Shown here: piece by piece, positions 16,437 through 24,838 of the stretch
How the letters are laid out: each line of letters begins with the position of its first letter
How positions within the stretch are numbered: the stretch's first letter is position 1
Assembly: GCF_003148495.1 (NCBI RefSeq)
Contig: NZ_QGGH01000002.1
Location: forward strand, 682,001 to 746,000
DNA from: Mesorhizobium loti
GTDB lineage: Bacteria > Pseudomonadota > Alphaproteobacteria > Rhizobiales > Rhizobiaceae
DNA length: 64,000 nt
Direction of reading: 5' to 3'
The notes under the pieces: generated by a model
The model's input: the letters and a program-made list of their open reading frames with translations, nothing else
Databases searched by the model: none
Told to the model about the DNA's origin: nothing
Position numbers and translations under genes: made by a program

Positions 16437-18116
16437 ATGAGCGACATCGAACGCGAAAGCATGGAATTCGACGTGGTTATCGTCGGCGCCGGCCCGGCCG
16501 GCCTCGCCGCCGCCATCCGCCTCAAGCAGGTCAATCCCGAGCTCTCGGTTGTCGTCCTGGAAAAGGGCGGCGAAGTCGGCGCCCATATCCTCTCCGGCGC
16601 CGTCGTCGATCCAATCGGCATCGACCGGCTCTTGCCAGGCTGGCGTGATGAGGAAGGCCACCCTTTCAAGACGCCGGTCACGGCGGACCATTTCCTCGTC
16701 CTTGGCCCTGCAGGCTCGTTCCGTCTGCCCAACATCCTGATGCCGCCGCTGATGAACAATCACGGCAATTACATCGTCTCGCTCGGCAATGTCTGCCGCT
16801 GGCTGGCGACCAAGGCCGAGGCGCTCGGCGTCGAGATCTATCCAGGCTTTGCCGCGTCCGGCCTGCTTTACAATGAAGAAGGCGCCGTCACCGGCGTCGT
16901 CACCGGCGACATGGGCGTCGAGAAGGACGGCACGCACGGCCCGGGTTTCGCACCCGGCATGGCACTGATGGGCAAGTATGTGCTGATCGGCGAGGGCGCG
17001 CGCGGCTCGCTCGCCAAGCAATTGATCGCCAAATACAAGCTTTCCGATGGCCGCGAACCGGGCAAATACGGCATCGGCCTCAAGGAACTCTGGCAGGTCA
17101 AGCCGGAGAATCACCGGCCGGGCCTTGTCCAGCATTCCTTCGGCTGGCCACTCGACCTGAAGACCGGCGGCGGCTCGTTCCTCTACCACCTCGAGGACAA
17201 TCAGGTGGCGGTCGGTTTCGTCCTCCATCTCAACTACAAGAATCCCTGGCTGTCGCCGTTCGAGGAATTCCAGCGCTTCAAAACCCATCCGGCAATCCGC
17301 GGTACCTTCGAAGGCGCCAAGCGGCTGGGCTACGGCGCGCGCGCCATCACCGAAGGCGGCTGGCAGTCGGTGCCGAAACTGTCCTTCCCCGGTGGCGCGC
17401 TGATGGGCTGTGCGGCCGGGTTCGTCAACGTGCCGCGCATTAAGGGGTCGCACAATGCCGTGCTGTCCGGCATGCTGGCGGCCGAGCACGTCGCCGAGGC
17501 GATCGGTGCCGGTCGTGCCAATGACGAACTTTCCTCCTATGAGGCAGCCTGGCGGGCGACCGACATCGGCAAGGATCTGAAGAGGGTGCGCAACGTCAAG
17601 CCGCTATGGTCGCGCTTCGGCACCATCATCGGTGTCGGTCTCGGCGGCCTCGACATGTGGCTGAACACGTTGTTCGGGATATCGCCCTTCGGCACGCTGA
17701 AGCATGGCAAGGCCGACTATGCCACGCTCGAGCCTGCCGCCCAGCACAAGAAGATCGCCTATCCGAAGCCCGATGGCGTCCTGACCTTCGACCGGCTGTC
17801 CTCGGTGTTCCTGTCCAACACCAACCACGAGGAAAACGAGCCGGTCCATCTGCTTGTCGGCGAAATGGAGCTGCAGAAACGTTCCGAGCACGATGTCTTT
17901 GCGGGGCCCTCGACGCGCTACTGTCCGGCCGGCGTTTATGAATGGGTCGACAAGGACGGCAATGCCGCCGCCGATCCCGCAGCCAAGGACGTGCGCTTCG
18001 TCATCAACGCGCAGAACTGCGTCCACTGCAAGACATGCGACATCAAGGATCCGAACCAGAACATCAACTGGGTGCCTCCGCAAGGCGGCGAAGGCCCGGT
18101 CTACCAGGGCATGTAA
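16437..18116 (+). CDS. Electron transfer flavoprotein-ubiquinone oxidoreductase
   Basis: This 559-residue inner-membrane flavoprotein moves electrons from ETF to ubiquinone. It has an N-terminal FAD Rossmann motif (VVIVGAGPAGLAAAIRLKQ), the ETF-QO central region (HSFGWPLDLKTGGGSFLYHL, NVPRIKGSHNAVLSGMLAAE) and a C-terminal [4Fe-4S] site with Cys in RYCPAGVYEW and NCVHCKTCDIKDPNQNINW. GGAGG just upstream supports ATG 16437. It is the predicted electron acceptor route for acyl-CoA dehydrogenases such as the isovaleryl-CoA dehydrogenase at 29.6-30.8 kb. Confidence 0.96.
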   Translation: MSDIERESMEFDVVIVGAGPAGLAAAIRLKQVNPELSVVVLEKGGEVGAHILSGAVVDPIGIDRLLPGWRDEEGHPFKTPVTADHFLVLGPAGSFRLPNILMPPLMNNHGNYIVSLGNVCRWLATKAEALGVEIYPGFAASGLLYNEEGAVTGVVTGDMGVEKDGTHGPGFAPGMALMGKYVLIGEGARGSLAKQLIAKYKLSDGREPGKYGIGLKELWQVKPENHRPGLVQHSFGWPLDLKTGGGSFLYHLEDNQVAVGFVLHLNYKNPWLSPFEEFQRFKTHPAIRGTFEGAKRLGYGARAITEGGWQSVPKLSFPGGALMGCAAGFVNVPRIKGSHNAVLSGMLAAEHVAEAIGAGRANDELSSYEAAWRATDIGKDLKRVRNVKPLWSRFGTIIGVGLGGLDMWLNTLFGISPFGTLKHGKADYATLEPAAQHKKIAYPKPDGVLTFDRLSSVFLSNTNHEENEPVHLLVGEMELQKRSEHDVFAGPSTRYCPAGVYEWVDKDGNAAADPAAKDVRFVINAQNCVHCKTCDIKDPNQNINWVPPQGGEGPVYQGM

Positions 18117-18258
18117 GCCACGCGCCGACCGGACAGGCTTGGCCGCCGCAAGCACAAATGCCGGCGATGGTTTGGGTCTTCCGGGCCTGTGAAATATTAG
18201 GACTGTTGAAACTGCCGCGCGCTTATGGTTCCATCTCCTGACGACAGGGAGATGGCCA

Positions 18259-18858
18259 ATGCGCTTGGCGGTTCTGGCATGCCTTTTGGTGATCGGCGCG
18301 CTGTTCGGTTCCGCTCCGATGGCCTCGGCCGGCACCAGGGTGGTGGTCAGGACGCGGACCTATGATATCACCGGGACCACGGGTCTCGCGCTGATGGGGG
18401 CGATGGACCGCAAAGGGCCGAAGCACGGCTTCATGACGCACGCCATCGCACAGACCGGCTACACCGTGGATTGGAACCTTGACGCCGGCCAGGACAATGG
18501 CGTCTGCCGCCTGCGGAGCGCCAACGGCACGCTCAATCTCTTCTATACGTTTCCGCGTGTCGCCTCGACCACTCCGCCGGCGCTCCAGAAGCGCTGGGCG
18601 CGGTTCTTCGCCGGCGTCCGCGCTCACGAAGAAACCCATGGCCGCCTCGCCAGGGAAATGATGCGCGCCACCGAAAGATCGATCACCGGCCTCAGCATTG
18701 CCGACGACCGGTCCTGTTACAAGACGCGCCGCGAGGCGCAGCGGCGTATCCATGCCACCTATGCCGCATATGAGGCGAAGCAGATCGCTTTCGACGCCAG
18801 CGAGCATCGCGACGGTGGCCATGTCGAGCATCTCGTCACCGCTTTGGTCAGACCTTGA
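18259..18858 (+). CDS. DUF922 secreted putative zinc protease
   Basis: A 199-residue protein with a clear signal peptide (MRLAVLACLLVIGALFGSAP, cleavage near ASA-GT) and a DUF922 domain. The HEETHGR motif at about residues 125-131 has the HExxH layout of zinc metallopeptidases. The domain also has YDITGTTGLALMGAMDRKGP at its start. Enzymatic activity is predicted, not shown for most members. GGAG lies eight bases ahead of the ATG. Its stop is four bases from that of the convergent downstream gene. Confidence 0.82.
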   Translation: MRLAVLACLLVIGALFGSAPMASAGTRVVVRTRTYDITGTTGLALMGAMDRKGPKHGFMTHAIAQTGYTVDWNLDAGQDNGVCRLRSANGTLNLFYTFPRVASTTPPALQKRWARFFAGVRAHEETHGRLAREMMRATERSITGLSIADDRSCYKTRREAQRRIHATYAAYEAKQIAFDASEHRDGGHVEHLVTALVRP

Positions 18859-18862
18859 TCTT

Positions 18863-19906
18863 TTAGCCTGGCGTTTTTCCAGCAGCCGGTATCAGCGACG
18901 CGGTCGCGGTTTCATGGTCGTCCGCCGGCTTTTGCTGGTTCAGCCTGAGCGAGAATTCCACCATGACCGGCAGGTGGTCCGAGCCGGTATCCTCCAGCCG
19001 TGTCGCGGAATGGATGGTCACGCCGCCCTTGCTGAAAACCTGGTCGATCGGCAGGCCGGCGAAGCGCCGCAGGAAATCCGGCAGCTTGATGTGGATCCAT
19101 GTCGGGCCGGCGGACGGCATGACGGTCAGCCCGCCGAGCGAGGCGACGCGCCGCACGGCGGCACTCCATGGCACGGCGTTGCAGTCTCCCGCCATGATCG
19201 CCGTCTCGCCGAGAGCCGACAGCGATTCCGTCAGCTCACCAATCTGCCAGTACTGCTCGCGTGGCCACGGCCAACTGAGATGGATGGCGGCGACGTCGAC
19301 GTCAATGCCGCCGAAGTCGACGGTCGCTGTCGCCATCGCGCCGCGCCGTTCGCAACGCGCCTCGGTGCCGGCGGCAAACGGCCGCCGCGAGAGCAGTGCG
19401 ACGCCGAATATGCCGTTCGGATACGGGCAGAGGATCCGGTATGGATATGCGCTGCTGATATAGCCAAGCTCGGTCGCCCACATCGCCGACACCTCGTCGA
19501 GGGTGATCACGTCGGGATTGGTCCGGCCGATCAGCGACAGCACCTTCTTTGGCGTCGGATTGTCGTAGCGCAGGTTCATCTGCAGCAGCTTGTAGGTCGC
19601 ACGATTTTCGTTCTTGGCTTCATAGGCAGCTTGAACCGGCCATGGACTGGGCAAAGTGTTCAAGGTCGTGGCAAAAGCCGCCACGGCAAAAAGCAGCGCC
19701 ACGGCTGCTTGCAAGCGAAATGTCGTGGCCAGCAGCGGCAGCGCGCAAAGCGCCATCAGCACGGCAAGGTGGACGCGGAAATGCGAGAAAGAATCGAAGG
19801 CCGGATGCAGCGTTCCGAAAAACCCGGCCACCAGCGCGACCGAACAGACGAGCATTGCCAAGAATGCAACCGACATCAGCAATGTCCCGAAGCTCGCTCT
19901 CTCCAT
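18863..19906 (-). CDS. Membrane-anchored endonuclease/exonuclease/phosphatase-fold protein
   Basis: The 347-residue protein starts with three hydrophobic segments (about residues 8-30, 43-60 and 64-86), as in the UPF/EEP membrane subfamily, followed by an EEP domain: KLLQMNLRYDN (Asn metal site), DVITLDEVS (catalytic Glu), IHLSWPWP (His), AGDCNAVPWS (Asp/Asn) and GSDHLPVMVEF (terminal Asp-His). All signature positions are present. The active domain is probably periplasmic. The substrate (nucleic acid, phosphoinositide-like or other phosphodiester) cannot be told from sequence. Confidence 0.85.
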   Translation of the reverse strand: MERASFGTLLMSVAFLAMLVCSVALVAGFFGTLHPAFDSFSHFRVHLAVLMALCALPLLATTFRLQAAVALLFAVAAFATTLNTLPSPWPVQAAYEAKNENRATYKLLQMNLRYDNPTPKKVLSLIGRTNPDVITLDEVSAMWATELGYISSAYPYRILCPYPNGIFGVALLSRRPFAAGTEARCERRGAMATATVDFGGIDVDVAAIHLSWPWPREQYWQIGELTESLSALGETAIMAGDCNAVPWSAAVRRVASLGGLTVMPSAGPTWIHIKLPDFLRRFAGLPIDQVFSKGGVTIHSATRLEDTGSDHLPVMVEFSLRLNQQKPADDHETATASLIPAAGKTPG

Positions 19907-19977
19907 ACCGCCTGCTTATCGGCAAAAATGCGGCTCAATCAAGATGACGAAATGCCCATGCGATGCGTGGAACCGAC

Positions 19978-21483
19978 CTACTGGAACGCCGTCTCCGAAA
20001 AACTTCTGAGCTTGCGCGAATGCAGCCGCTCCATCGGCATTTCCGCAAGCTTCTCCATAGCCCTGATGCCGATGGTCAGGTGCTGCGCCACCTGGCGCTT
20101 GTAGAATTCGGTCGCCATGCCAGGCAGCTTCAACTCGCCATGCAATGGTTTGTCCGAAACGCACAGGAGCGTGCCGTAGGGCACACGGAAGCGGAAGCCG
20201 TTGGCGGCAATCGTCGCCGATTCCATGTCGAGGGCGATCGCCCGCGACTGCGACAGCCGCTGCACCGGGCCGCGCTGGTCACGCAGTTCCCAGTTGCGGT
20301 TGTCGATTGTGGCGACGGTGCCGGTGCGCATGATGCGTTTCAAGTCATAGCCGGACAGGCCGGTGACTTCGGCGACAGCTTCCTGCAATGCCACCTGGAT
20401 CTCGGCCAGCGGCGGGATCGGCACCCAGACCGGAAGATCGTCGTCAAGCACGTGATCCTCGCGCACATAGGCATGCGCCAGCACATAGTCGCCTAGCGCC
20501 TGGGTGTTGCGCAGGCCGGCGCAGTGACCAAGCATCACCCAGGCATGCGGTCTCAGCACCGCGATGTGGTCGGTGATCGTCTTGGCGTTGGAGGGCCCGA
20601 CGCCGATATTGACCATGGTGATGCCGCCATGGTTCGGCTTCTTCAGATGATAGGCCGGCATTTGCGGCAGGCGCGGTGGTGCTACCCCTTCGCTGGGCGC
20701 GCTTTGCCCGACCCTGGTGGTGACATTGCCGGGCTCGACGAACTCGGTGTATCCGCCGCCGCCATTGGCCATCAGGTCGCGGGCCCGGGCGACGAACTCG
20801 TCTATGTAGAACTGGTAATTGGTGAACAGCACGAAGTTCTGGAAATGCTGCGGCGTGGTCGCCGTATAGTGCGAAAGACGGTGCAGCGAATAGTCGATGC
20901 GCTGCGCCGTGAAGGGCGCCAGTGGCCTCGGCTCGCCGAAGGCCACTTCGAAGGTGCCGTTGGCGATTTGGTCGTCGGTGCCGTCGAGATCCGGCACGTC
21001 GAATAGGTCGCGGATCGGCCGCTTGATGCGCTCGGCTGCCGCGCCGTCGACATGGGTGCCTTCGAGAAAGGCGAAATGCAGCGGGATCGGCGTGGTCGAT
21101 TCCGACACCGTGACCGCAACCCCATGATTGCGCATGATCAGGCGCAACTGCTCGACGAGGTAGCTTTCGAACAGGCCCGGCTGGGTGATGGTGGTGGAAA
21201 AATGCCCCGGTGTCGGCATATGGCCATAGGCTTGGCGCGAGTCGATCTGGGTGAACGAGTTGGTGGTGACGCCGATCTCCGGATAAAAGGCCCGGTAGCG
21301 CTTGCCATTGTCGCCGCCCGCTGCCGCCAGTTCTGCAAAGGAGTCGCGCAGGAATTTGGTGTTGCGGTCGTAAAGCGCCTGCAGTGCCGCGACTGCCTTT
21401 TCAGCGCTATCAAAGCTTTGCCGGCCAAAAGGCTCCGGCATGACGACAGATTCGATAGCTTGTGGGTAGATTCGCTTTTCCAT
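19978..21483 (-). CDS. amn: AMP nucleosidase
   Basis: It hydrolyses AMP to adenine and ribose 5-phosphate, part of purine salvage and adenylate balance. The 501 residues fit the two-domain bacterial Amn: an N-terminal regulatory domain (about 1-180) and a C-terminal nucleoside-phosphorylase-like catalytic domain with ITMVNIGVGPSNAKTITDHI, AWVMLGHCAGLRNTQALGDY, ALDMESATIAANGFRFRVPY and LLCVSDKPLHGELK. The ATG at 21483 has only a weak GAG Shine-Dalgarno. It is monocistronic. Confidence 0.95.
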   Translation of the reverse strand: MEKRIYPQAIESVVMPEPFGRQSFDSAEKAVAALQALYDRNTKFLRDSFAELAAAGGDNGKRYRAFYPEIGVTTNSFTQIDSRQAYGHMPTPGHFSTTITQPGLFESYLVEQLRLIMRNHGVAVTVSESTTPIPLHFAFLEGTHVDGAAAERIKRPIRDLFDVPDLDGTDDQIANGTFEVAFGEPRPLAPFTAQRIDYSLHRLSHYTATTPQHFQNFVLFTNYQFYIDEFVARARDLMANGGGGYTEFVEPGNVTTRVGQSAPSEGVAPPRLPQMPAYHLKKPNHGGITMVNIGVGPSNAKTITDHIAVLRPHAWVMLGHCAGLRNTQALGDYVLAHAYVREDHVLDDDLPVWVPIPPLAEIQVALQEAVAEVTGLSGYDLKRIMRTGTVATIDNRNWELRDQRGPVQRLSQSRAIALDMESATIAANGFRFRVPYGTLLCVSDKPLHGELKLPGMATEFYKRQVAQHLTIGIRAMEKLAEMPMERLHSRKLRSFSETAFQ

Positions 21484-21557
21484 GGCTCAATATAGAGACT
21501 CGGATCGGCACTTGGGAGGGGTGTCGCGACCGAAGGCCGCCAAAGCGTCATTTTTCT

Positions 21558-21752
21558 TCAACCGCGCTGCAGGCTGACCAGGAGCACGAAGCCGACGCCG
21601 GACTTCTTCAGAGCCGGTGCGTCGATCGTCGAGCCGGCGTCAGTGCGCATCATCGGCACGGCCAGAACCGGAGCGGCCAGAACCGTCAGGATAAGCGCCG
21701 CCCGCGGCAGAAGCCGAAGGGTCTTGAGAGCGTTGGCGGCGATGCGGTTCAT
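21558..21752 (-). CDS. Small hydrophobic protein (64 aa), hypothetical
   Basis: A possible tiny exported or membrane protein. Its N-terminal RLLPRAALILTVLAAPVLAV resembles a signal or anchor helix, and the remaining 30 residues contain DAGSTIDAPALKKSG and a second short hydrophobic stretch. The ribosome site is poor (GAAAAG about 12 bases upstream). It starts 40 bases after the stop of another tiny membrane protein on the same strand, which suggests a small operon. No function can be assigned. Confidence 0.45.
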   Translation of the reverse strand: MNRIAANALKTLRLLPRAALILTVLAAPVLAVPMMRTDAGSTIDAPALKKSGVGFVLLVSLQRG

Positions 21753-21792
21753 GGTGTTTCAGCTTTTCTTTTCGAGGTCTTGGTTTCTTTGT

Positions 21793-21951
21793 TCAGTTGC
21801 GAAGATGGGTGGGGCAGGCGAGGCGGCAGGTTCTGGAACTGGCTTCGTCCCAGGCGCGGGCCGGACGGCCCGCTTCGGCGACGAGGATGGCGAAGAACAT
21901 TCCAAACAGGCTCACCAGCAGGCAGACGATGGTGAAGCGGCGAGCAAGCAT
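21793..21951 (-). CDS. Small single-pass membrane or exported protein (52 aa), hypothetical
   Basis: A 52-residue reading frame with an excellent ribosome site (AAGGAGA about nine bases ahead of ATG 21951). The product begins MLARRFTIVCLLVSLFGMFF, a basic start followed by a strong hydrophobic helix, then AEAGRPARAWDEAS and two cysteines (RTCRLACPTHLRN). It could be a lipid-free small exported protein with a disulfide, or a membrane-anchored peptide. It lies ahead of the 64-residue hydrophobic protein, and both lie between amn and the DUF2147 gene. Confidence 0.6.
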   Translation of the reverse strand: MLARRFTIVCLLVSLFGMFFAILVAEAGRPARAWDEASSRTCRLACPTHLRN

Positions 21952-22120
21952 TGGGTCGGGTCTCCTTCAACACGCCGGAGAATGCCCTGATGCAACTGAA
22001 CCGGCTCTGATGCCGGCGTTCATCTGCGGTTCAAAATGATTGACGGGATTTTGACCGCGCCGGCGTCGGTTTCGACAGGTGCCGGCGGGAGGCGACGAGG
22101 CCAGGGCATTGCGCCGCGAC

Positions 22121-22152
22121 AAAACGAAAACGGGGCCCGTCGGGGCCCCGTC
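22121..22152 (-). terminator. Intrinsic terminator of the DUF2147 gene
   Basis: On the minus strand a GC-rich stem (ACGGGGCC-type arms on both sides of a short loop) is followed by TTTTCGTTTT. It lies 25 bases after the DUF2147 stop codon, in the right orientation for that gene. Confidence 0.8.
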
Positions 22153-22176
22153 CTCATGTCAGAAGGATGCGCTCGA

Positions 22177-22518
22177 TCAGAGCTTGTGCCAGGTCTGGCT
22201 CTTGCAGATCAGTCCGCCGAGCACGCAGCCGCTCATCTTCAGCGAGCTGCCCGAAAGGGTCGCCTTGCCCGAATAGGTCTTGTCGTTTGCCGGATCGGTG
22301 ATGTTGCCGGCATATTTGTTGTCGCCTGCCGCCTTGAGCGAGCCGATGGTCTTGCCGGCATATTTGCCGGACTTGAGCGTGATGGAAAACGTGCCGCCGC
22401 CAGCGATGGCCGCGGTGTCGCCGGCCTGCGTTTTCCAGTTGCCCTCGATCGGATCGGCCCAGGCCGCACCGGCCATGATCAATGTGGCCGCAAGGGCCAG
22501 GCTCGCTTTTCGAAACAT
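22177..22518 (-). CDS. DUF2147 periplasmic protein
   Basis: A 113-residue exported protein: signal peptide MFRKASLALAATLIMAGAAW (cut before DPIEGNW), then a small lipocalin-like beta domain of the DUF2147 type (DPIEGNWKTQAGDTAAI at the start, LKMSGCVLGGLICKSQTW at the end, with two cysteines). The family is often linked to lipid or envelope stress, but its function is unproven. GGGAGGAAG just upstream supports ATG 22518; the frame continues upstream to 22752 without another good ribosome site. An intrinsic terminator follows. Confidence 0.82.
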   Translation of the reverse strand: MFRKASLALAATLIMAGAAWADPIEGNWKTQAGDTAAIAGGGTFSITLKSGKYAGKTIGSLKAAGDNKYAGNITDPANDKTYSGKATLSGSSLKMSGCVLGGLICKSQTWHKL

Positions 22519-22737
22519 GTCTTCCTCCCTTTGGATGTCCGGCCGGATGCTCCGCCTCGCCGGTCTGCCGCTTACGCAAACGTAAGCTAATCCAGCTCCC
22601 AGCAAAACAAAAGCGGTGCCGCAACGGAAGACTTTCGGATTTTGAAAGCCCCTGAATGCGCCTCCTGGCCAAGGAAATGAAACGATCGGCGCATCGCCTT
22701 TGTCTCCCGTGGTTAGCGAAGTCTTGACTTGGCATCG

Positions 22738-22760
22738 GAAAATTTTCGTCAAATTTGACG
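22738..22760. promoter_or_regulatory. Two adjoining palindromes in the DUF2147/Sel1 intergenic region
   Basis: GAAAATTTTC (22738-22747) shares its last base with a perfect 14-base palindrome, CGTCAAATTTGACG (22747-22760). They lie in a 449-base divergent intergenic region (22519-22967) that is AT-rich around 22740-22860 and holds no supported gene. A regulator-binding site is likely; which of the two genes it serves is unknown. Confidence 0.45.
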
Positions 22761-22967
22761 CAAGCAGGCTGAATTGCTGGCTTTGTATCCTTAACGAATT
22801 TCGGTGTTTACCTCTTGTTTTAGCTTTGTTTTCCTCAAATTAAGCACGCCATTTAACGACGGATTCAAGCCCGCACGGCATTCTCGAAAGCATCGGAAGA
22901 GCAGCCAGCAAGCACGAAAGAAGGCAGCTCTCGGGAGCCTGACAGGGGCCGGAAACAGGGGATTGAA

Positions 22968-23234
22968 ATGGCACGTTTTGAAATGCTTGAAGCAGGTTTC
23001 GGCGCCATGGGGGCAACTGCCCAGGCCGACATTCTTTTCGAACTGGGCATGATGTATGCGACCGGCCGCGATTGCGAGACCGATGTCGTTGCCGCCCACA
23101 AATGGTTCAACATCGCCGCGATCAAGGGCTCGGCCCGCGCCGCGGAACTGCGCTCGGAACTGTCGGCGGCCATGTCGAAGGTCGAGATCGCCAAGGCGCT
23201 TCGCGAAGCCCGCGAATGGATGACCATGCACTGA
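22968..23234 (+). CDS. Short Sel1-repeat protein
   Basis: An 88-residue protein with one recognisable Sel1-like unit: ADILFELGMMYATGRDCETD then VVAAHKWFNIAAIKGSARAA. It has no signal peptide, so it is probably cytoplasmic. Sel1 repeats mediate protein-protein contacts; single-unit proteins like this are common and uncharacterised in rhizobia. An AGGGGA ribosome site lies ahead of ATG 22968. The 392 bases after it hold no gene but contain two strong stem-loops. Confidence 0.78.
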   Translation: MARFEMLEAGFGAMGATAQADILFELGMMYATGRDCETDVVAAHKWFNIAAIKGSARAAELRSELSAAMSKVEIAKALREAREWMTMH

Positions 23235-23446
23235 TACCTGCCAATCGCAGACACGCCTATCGAAGACAGGGAAGCTCCGGGATCAAGACCGCACAGACGG
23301 CCAGACCCGGCGGAATTGAAGGCCGCGCAAGACGGTCACGATGTTAAGAAAGAGAACGCGGCGGGCCGCAGGGCCCAGTCGTGCGCGACACAGGGAAGGT
23401 GAGCGGGATTTTTAGGCGCAGGGGCGCCTGGAGATTGCTCGACGGG

Positions 23447-23490
23447 CAAAAAGCCACGACCAGCCGGAACAAGGCTGGCGTGGCTTTTTG
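23447..23490 (+). terminator. Strong stem-loop with T-run upstream of the amino-acid-binding protein gene
   Basis: CAAAAAGCCACG-a-CCAGCC pairs with GGCTGGCGTGGCTTTTTG: 18 pairs with one bulged A and a seven-base loop, ending in five T. It could end the Sel1 transcript, end a small RNA encoded in 23235-23446, or act as an attenuator in the leader of the next gene. A second 8-bp GC stem (23583-23603) sits just before the ribosome site of that gene. Confidence 0.7.
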
Positions 23491-23626
23491 CGTGAATGAC
23501 GTCTTGCAGGCCCAATCGAGCGGCGCCAATGCGCCTAGACAGGCCCAAGGAAGGATGAAATTGTCCGGCCTCTCTGGAAGAAGCGCGGCCGGGGCGGCCG
23601 CGCGTGAGTGGAGGAGTTCTACCATC

Positions 23627-24748
23627 ATGAAAAAATTGAGTATTTTGAACGCGGCCATATTCGGCCTGATGATGAGCACGCCGGTCGCATTCGCCGACGA
23701 CATCACCTTTGCGGTGATCGGCCCGATGACCGGACAGCTCGCCACCATCGGCGATCAGTTCAAGCAGGGTGCACAGGCCGCTGCTGACGCCATCAACGCC
23801 GCTGGCGGCGTCAACGGGTCGATGATCAAGCTCGATATCGAAGACGACCAGTGCGATCCCAAGCAGGCCGTGTCGGTTGCCAACCGCGTCGTCGCCGATG
23901 GCGTCAAGTTCATCGACGGCCATGCCTGCTCGGGTTCGAGCATCCCTGCCTCGGCCGTCTATGCCGAAGCCGGCGCTCTGATGATGAGCCCGGCTTCTTC
24001 CAACCCGGTGCTGACCGACGCGGCGGCCAAGGCCGGCTGGCCGACGATCATGCGGCTTTATACGCGTGACGATGCGCAGGGTGCTTTCATCGGTCCGTGG
24101 ATCGCCAAGAAGTTTGCCGGCAAGAATGTCGTCGTCCTGCATGACAAGAGCGCCTACGGACAGGGCGTGGCTGACGCGGTCAGGGCAACGATGAATGCCG
24201 GCGGCCTCAAGGAGGTCTATTATGACGGCATCAACGCTGGCGAGAAGGACTATTCGGCTCTCGTCACCAAGCTCAAGGACTTGAAAGCCGACGTCGTTTA
24301 TTTCGGCGGCTATCATCCTGAAGCTGGCCTGATCCTGCGTCAGTCGGCGGAACAGAACCTGAAGTTCCAGCTGATCATGCCGGACTCTATCGCCTCGCCC
24401 GAATTCTGGCAGGTCGCTGGCCCGGCCGGCGAGGGCACCATGTTCGTCTTCCCGTCGGATCCCCAGGCAAAGCCGGAAGCCAAGGCAGCCGTCGAGAAGA
24501 TCAAGGCCGGCGGTTTCGTGCCGGAGGGCTTCACGCTGTTCTCTTACGCCACCATCCAGGCTTTTGCTGAAGGCATCAAGCGCGCCGGCAGCGACGATCC
24601 GGCCAAGGTTGCCGAAGCGTTGAAGAACGGCACGCCGATCAGCACTGTTGTCGGCGATGTCACCTTCGACGAGAAGGGCGACCTCAAGAATGCCAGCTAC
24701 GACATCAACCAGTGGCATGACGGAAAATACGCGCCGATTGCCCAGTAA
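23627..24748 (+). CDS. Branched-chain amino-acid-type ABC transporter substrate-binding protein (LivK-like)
   Basis: A 373-residue periplasmic binding protein: signal peptide MKKLSILNAAIFGLMMSTPV (cut after AFA), then the type I fold of the LivJ/LivK family (ITFAVIGPMTGQLATIGDQ, VKFIDGHACSGSSIPASAVY, NVVVLHDKSAYGQGVADAVR, DVVYFGGYHPEAGLILRQ). It probably binds leucine, isoleucine, valine or a related amino acid. No permease or ATPase genes are nearby, so it is an orphan that must share a transporter. GGAGGAG precedes the ATG. The leucine-degradation genes lie immediately beyond, on the other strand. Confidence 0.9.
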   Translation: MKKLSILNAAIFGLMMSTPVAFADDITFAVIGPMTGQLATIGDQFKQGAQAAADAINAAGGVNGSMIKLDIEDDQCDPKQAVSVANRVVADGVKFIDGHACSGSSIPASAVYAEAGALMMSPASSNPVLTDAAAKAGWPTIMRLYTRDDAQGAFIGPWIAKKFAGKNVVVLHDKSAYGQGVADAVRATMNAGGLKEVYYDGINAGEKDYSALVTKLKDLKADVVYFGGYHPEAGLILRQSAEQNLKFQLIMPDSIASPEFWQVAGPAGEGTMFVFPSDPQAKPEAKAAVEKIKAGGFVPEGFTLFSYATIQAFAEGIKRAGSDDPAKVAEALKNGTPISTVVGDVTFDEKGDLKNASYDINQWHDGKYAPIAQ

Positions 24749-24779
24749 TCGCTGCCCTGGTGGCTGAATAGCATAGAGA

Positions 24780-24809
24780 AATGGCCGGGCTCGTCCCGGC
24801 CATTTTCTT
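24780..24809. terminator. Intrinsic terminator between convergent genes
   Basis: AATGGCCGGG and CCCGGCCATT form a perfect 10-bp stem with a five-base loop, followed by TTCTT on the plus strand and by a pyrimidine run (TTTCTC) on the minus strand. It serves the binding-protein gene and probably also mccA. Confidence 0.8.
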
Positions 24810-24838
24810 GTTTGCCCTGTCGTTTATCTTCCGAATCG

